From: Cohnella xylanilytica
Lineage (GTDB): Bacteria; Bacillota; Bacilli; Paenibacillales; Paenibacillaceae
Direction: 5' to 3'
Assembly: GCF_014212175.1 (NCBI RefSeq)
Contig: NZ_JACJVR010000053.1
Location: 1-39,528, forward strand
Length of the DNA: 39,528 nucleotides
Position numbers and translations under genes: made by a program
Part shown: positions 36,656 to 39,528 of the stretch, in pieces
How the letters are laid out: each line of letters begins with the position of its first letter
How positions within the stretch are numbered: position 1 is the stretch's first letter
Notes under the pieces: model-generated
Told to the model about the DNA's origin: nothing
The model's input: the letters and a program-made list of their open reading frames with translations, nothing else
The model's database searches: none

Positions 36656-38116
36656 TTAGCTTCTTGCCACCCGCACCGTTCCAAGCGTGCCGTCCTCGGC
36701 TCCCTGGATGCGGGCTCCCTGCTTCCGCCATTGATGAAGCTCCCGGATGATCGCGGGAGTAATGGTCTCGCCGGGGTAGAGCGCGGGGATTCCCGGCGGG
36801 TACGGGATAATCCACTCGGCGGACACTCGGCCCTCCGCCTCCTCCAGCGGTACCGGTTCGGAATCCTCCGTCTCCGCTCCGCGGCTCAGGACGACCGGTT
36901 CCGGGATCTCCTCGGGGTAGGCGGGAAGGGCTCTGAAGATAAGATTCGGCTGCGGGTCCCGCAGCTCGTATTTGACCGCGATCTTCTCCAGCGCGGCGAG
37001 CAGCCTCCTTCCGTCCTCGGGGCGCGATCCGGTCCCGAGAGCCAGAACGACGTAGCGGTCGTCGGCCATCTCGGCGGAGCAGCCGTGCTTCTCCAGTTCG
37101 GCTTGAAGACGGAAGCCGTCCAGCGTCCCGCTCGCATCGAACAGCGTCAGCTTCAGCGGATCGATCCGGACGTGCGGTCCGGCGGGGACGATGCCATACG
37201 CGCTGTCGGCCAATACGGCGCGGATCTCGCCCGCCGTCCGGAGCGCTTCCGCGAACGCTTCTTCCTTCCTCGCATGCAGTTCGCGCCGGGCGAGGTCGAG
37301 CGAGGCCAGAATGGGGTAGGAAGGGCTGGAACTTTGTATCATTCGCAAGTATTGCCGAATCGACGCCCGAGATACCCGGTCTCCCTGCATATGCAGATAG
37401 GCGCCCATCGTCATCGCCGACAGCATCTTGTGCGCCGATTGAACCACGATGTCGGCTCCCGCCTGCAGTGCGCTCTCGGGAAATGCCGAATGCCGTCCGA
37501 AATGCGGGCCGTGCGCTTCGTCCACCAGGACCGGGATGCCCATCGCGTGGGACTCCCGCACGATCGGGGCAAGCTCGACGCTCATCCCGTAATAGTTCGG
37601 ATTGGCGAGCAGCAGCCCCTTCGCGTCGGGATGGCGGCGCAGCGCCTCCCGCACCGTATCCGCGGAGGGAGCGATCGCAAGCCCTGAGCCGGGATCGATC
37701 GCAGGCGGGAGGAAGACGGTCCTGGCGCCCGACAGCATAAGGCCGTGAATGACCGATTTATGTACGTTGCGCTGTACGAGGAGCAGCTCTCCAGGGCGGC
37801 AGACGGCCAGAATCATCGCCAGATTGCCGGCCGTGCTTCCTCCGACCAGGAACCGGGTCTCCTCCGCTCCGAAGCAATCCGCGGCCAGAGCCTCCGCTTC
37901 CGCGATGACTCCCTCCGGATGGTGCAGGTCGTCCGTATCCGGCAGCTCCGTCACGTCCAGCGGCAGCAGCTCCGCGAACCGGCGAGACGCGTCGCCGACG
38001 GCGGCGGTCCACTCGGCGCGCTGCTTATGTCCGGGCACGTGGAAGGCGGCCGGGTTGTTCCCGGCGCGTCTCGCCAACGCTTCATACAAGGGGGCCCGTT
38101 CGGCGTCTAGCGGCAT
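36656..38116 (-). CDS. Orn/Lys/Arg decarboxylase family PLP enzyme (YaaO-like)
   Basis: This 486-residue PLP-dependent decarboxylase is of fold type I. It shows FHVPGHKQ near the N-terminus, DVTELPDTDDLHHPEG, VGGSTAGNLAMI, the VDEAHGPHFG motif (DEAHG 199-203) and the PLP Lys230 in SAHKMLSAMTMGA. The family includes lysine, ornithine and arginine decarboxylases. The short-form YaaO is close by position, next to tmk in B. subtilis, and its substrate is unproven. A C-terminal segment (about 440-486) with PYPPGIPALYPGE is typical. Its product would be a polyamine. Confidence 0.9.
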   Translation of the reverse strand: MPLDAERAPLYEALARRAGNNPAAFHVPGHKQRAEWTAAVGDASRRFAELLPLDVTELPDTDDLHHPEGVIAEAEALAADCFGAEETRFLVGGSTAGNLAMILAVCRPGELLLVQRNVHKSVIHGLMLSGARTVFLPPAIDPGSGLAIAPSADTVREALRRHPDAKGLLLANPNYYGMSVELAPIVRESHAMGIPVLVDEAHGPHFGRHSAFPESALQAGADIVVQSAHKMLSAMTMGAYLHMQGDRVSRASIRQYLRMIQSSSPSYPILASLDLARRELHARKEEAFAEALRTAGEIRAVLADSAYGIVPAGPHVRIDPLKLTLFDASGTLDGFRLQAELEKHGCSAEMADDRYVVLALGTGSRPEDGRRLLAALEKIAVKYELRDPQPNLIFRALPAYPEEIPEPVVLSRGAETEDSEPVPLEEAEGRVSAEWIIPYPPGIPALYPGETITPAIIRELHQWRKQGARIQGAEDGTLGTVRVARS

Positions 38117-38183
38117 TTTCCCATCATCCTCTGTTCCGGTATCGTATTACGGTCTATTATACCAGAGCAGGCGGGACGTCAAA

Positions 38184-38220
38184 GAAAAACCGCCAGTCCC
38201 GCGGATAACGGAACTGACGG
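38184..38220 (-). terminator. Rho-independent terminator of gin
   Basis: CCGTCAGT pairs with ACTGGCGG (one G-T pair) and TTTTTC follows on the minus strand, 43 bp after the gin stop. Confidence 0.75.
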
Positions 38221-38262
38221 CGGCATCGGACAGAGGATTCCCGAATCCCCGCTGAGGGAGCG

Positions 38263-38454
38263 TTAAGCATGGAATCGGACCCACAGCTGCCGAAGCTGAC
38301 GAACGAAGAACGGATATCTCTCGTCTTCCACTTTGGTGTTGACCATCTCGGATTCGCAAGAGGTACAGATGAATTCGGTTACGATCTGAATGCCTTCTTC
38401 CTTCGGCTGGCCGCAGACCATGCAAGTTCTCGTCCCTTCTTGATCCATCGCCAT
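38263..38454 (-). CDS. gin: Sigma-G inhibitor Gin (CsfB)
   Basis: This protein of about 63 residues has two Cys pairs, CMVC and CTSC, forming the zinc site of Gin, followed by a C-terminal helix (YPFFVRQLRQLW). In B. subtilis Gin keeps sigma-G inactive outside its proper time and also inhibits sigma-E. The start is ambiguous: ATG codons at 38454 and 38448 both follow a purine-rich GGAAGGCGGGG. A further ATG at 38493 is rejected because it lies within the -10 region of the promoter at 38481-38511. The rest of the family is 60-65 residues long. Confidence 0.88.
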   Translation of the reverse strand: MAMDQEGTRTCMVCGQPKEEGIQIVTEFICTSCESEMVNTKVEDERYPFFVRQLRQLWVRFHA

Positions 38455-38480
38455 CCCCGCCTTCCAGACTCTTATAGCTT

Positions 38481-38511
38481 CAGTATGGGGCAAATTCTAT
38501 GAAAATATACA
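38481..38511 (-). promoter_or_regulatory. Sigma-G-type (forespore) promoter of gin
   Basis: TGTATA (38506-38511), an 18-bp spacer and CATACTG (38481-38487) on the minus strand match the sigma-G elements TGMATA and CATACTA. Sigma-F shares the -35 but has a GG-type -10, which is not seen. Confidence 0.6.
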
Positions 38512-38586
38512 TGAAAAACATAACATTCGCTCTTCATAACGCCGATAGTAAAAATCAGAAGGAGTATGGCCGAGGAGAAACGCGCA

Positions 38587-39114
38587 ATGACGGAATCTAC
38601 GCAAGAACGCGAAGCCACGATCTATCATTATAAGCTGGTGCGGAAGATCGCTCTCCGTCCGGAGATGAAGTATAGCCATCTGACGACCGCCCTTATGGGA
38701 GTAGCCGTGATCGGGGTGCTGTACGGTTGGATGGGCCTGCTCTATGCCGTCGTCGGCCTGCTGCTCATGCTGGTCGTTCACGCCGTCGTGCTGCGGCTCA
38801 CGCTCCGGCGCGTGGACGAGCCTTCCGAGAGGCGCTGGGCCTTCCGGTTCGAGCTGCCGTGGATCGGTCCGCTGCCGATCATGGATACGAACCTGTCCCT
38901 CTTCCGCCGGCTGCACCTGCACCTGCTGCTCGTCGGCTGCTGCTTCGCCGGGCTGTTCTACCCTTGGGCGAACGCCGCGCTGCTCGTCGCGATGACGTAT
39001 TGGCACTTCTGGCTGATCGCCCCCCGTTTAACCTTGCTTCTGCGCACGTGGCGCGAGAAGGGAGACGGCGTCATCCGGCTCGAGGCGAAGGAAGTGTCCT
39101 ACTACCATCGATAA
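38587..39114 (+). CDS. Small membrane protein of unknown function
   Basis: This 175-residue protein has about four hydrophobic segments (around residues 30-47, 48-70, 110-125 and 127-150) and a central polar part with ELPWIGPLPIMDTN. I do not recognise the family. The start is the ATG at 38587, 9 nt after GAGGAG. An ATG 7 codons upstream has its binding site too close. It faces the rRNA operon, and both have their own terminators. Confidence 0.78.
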   Translation: MTESTQEREATIYHYKLVRKIALRPEMKYSHLTTALMGVAVIGVLYGWMGLLYAVVGLLLMLVVHAVVLRLTLRRVDEPSERRWAFRFELPWIGPLPIMDTNLSLFRRLHLHLLLVGCCFAGLFYPWANAALLVAMTYWHFWLIAPRLTLLLRTWREKGDGVIRLEAKEVSYYHR

Positions 39115-39128
39115 GAAGCTTAATCACG

Positions 39129-39154
39129 CATCCCGTTCGCCGGGATGTTTTTTT
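39129..39154 (+). terminator. Rho-independent terminator of the small membrane-protein gene
   Basis: CATCCCG and CGGGATG with a TTCGC loop are followed by seven T. Confidence 0.88.
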
Positions 39155-39182
39155 GTTTCTCTTCTTGTTTGAAAATAATAAC

Positions 39183-39215
39183 GAAGAAGAGGAGCTCCCG
39201 AAGGAACTCCTCTTC
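39183..39215 (-). terminator. rRNA operon terminator hairpin
   Basis: GAAGAGGAG pairs with CTCCTCTTC and TTCGTTATTATTTTC follows on the minus strand, just after 5S rRNA. The T-tract is interrupted. Confidence 0.65.
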
Positions 39216-39221
39216 CTGTTT

Positions 39222-39338
39222 GCCCGGCGACTTCCTACTCTCCCAGGACCCTGCGGTCCAAGTACCATCGGCGTTAGAGGGCTTAACGGTCGTGTTCGAG
39301 ATGGGAACGCGTGGAACCCCTCTGCCATCATCACCGGA
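39222..39338 (-). rRNA. rrf: 5S ribosomal RNA
   Basis: The minus strand contains the conserved 5S core CCCATCTCGAACACG, the GGGTCCTGGGAGAGTAGG segment near the 3' end, and complementary ends (TCCGGTG and CGCCGGG) that form helix I. Length is about 117 nt, typical for Firmicutes. The exact ends are estimated from the pairing. RNase M5 (rnmV in this window) would mature it. Confidence 0.95.
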
Positions 39339-39467
39339 CAAGTATTCAAGGTTTGCCGACAACCGACCACGACGAGCGTCGCTGGATAACGGTTGCTGCT
39401 TACACCCTGATAACCGGATACGAAACGTTTATGCGTGTTAGAATCATCAACCCTGTGCTGGCTTATT
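39339..39467 (-). other. 23S-5S intergenic spacer
   Basis: A spacer of about 130 bp with no tRNA gene and no open reading frame. It should contain the processing stems of 23S and 5S precursors. Confidence 0.7.
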
Positions 39468-39528
39468 TGGATAAGCCCTCGACCGATTAGTACTCGTCAG
39501 CTGCACACGTTGCCGCGCTTCCACCCCG
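39468..39528 (-). rRNA. rrl: 23S ribosomal RNA, 3' end (cut by window edge)
   Basis: The minus strand reads through the conserved 3' end of 23S rRNA, with GGGGTGGAAGCGCGGCAACG, then GTGCAGCTGACGAGTACTAA and TCGGTCGAGGGCTTATCC. The first base is an estimate from the pattern in B. subtilis. The body of the gene lies beyond the right edge. Confidence 0.93.

Noticed and set aside
39339..39467. tRNA gene between 23S and 5S rRNA
   Set aside because: No cloverleaf, TTCGA-type T-loop or CCA end could be recognised in the spacer.

Overview
The window is about 62% GC and carries the origin-proximal housekeeping and sporulation block of an endospore-forming Firmicute. The high GC, the AbrB with a CxxC...CxxC tail, and the mix of Bacillus-like order with local differences point to a Paenibacillaceae bacterium such as Cohnella or a high-GC Paenibacillus. 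The genus is an inference. Almost every gene is on the minus strand, so the biological reading direction runs from the rRNA operon at the right edge towards the left edge.

Right part (39528 to about 28190): the 3' end of a 23S rRNA gene and a complete 5S rRNA; a small membrane-protein gene facing the rRNA operon; gin (sigma-G inhibitor) behind a sigma-G-type promoter; an Orn/Lys/Arg decarboxylase; a multi-pass membrane protein that may start at ATT; then tmk, darA, yaaR, holB, ricT, yabA, a WecA/MraY-type glycosyl-phosphate transferase, trmN6 and rsmI. Middle part (28190 to 23449): abrB on the plus strand with a Spo0A operator; an HD-domain phosphohydrolase (YwfO family) with further Spo0A boxes upstream; tatD; and rpfB (yabE) behind a complete c-di-AMP (ydaO-type) riboswitch. 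Next (23182 to 7370): a membrane acyltransferase, then rnmV, rsmA, yabG, veg, sspF, ispE, purR, ridA, spoVG, glmU, prs, rplY, a small plus-strand gene, pth, fin and mfd. This order closely matches Bacillus subtilis.

Left part (7383 to 1): a PrsA-like foldase lipoprotein; an alpha/beta hydrolase; an ECF42-type sigma factor with its DGPF/YCII partner; a metNIQ methionine-uptake operon with a short MetN; an AT-rich intergenic island; and the start of a secreted proline/alanine-rich protein cut by the window edge.

Shared themes are translation and DNA maintenance (tmk, holB, yabA, mfd, rsmA, rnmV, pth, rplY), nucleotide and envelope precursors (prs, purR, glmU, ispE), c-di-AMP sensing (darA and the rpfB riboswitch), and sporulation control (Spo0A boxes, abrB, spoVG with a sigma-H promoter, ricT, fin, gin, sspF, yabG). 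I found no insertion sequence, prophage, CRISPR array or clear genomic island. The most unusual signals are regulatory: a promoter-dependent anti-Shine-Dalgarno hairpin at veg, clustered Spo0A boxes before the HD hydrolase, and a promoter-terminator pair just after abrB that could make a small RNA of about 80 nt.
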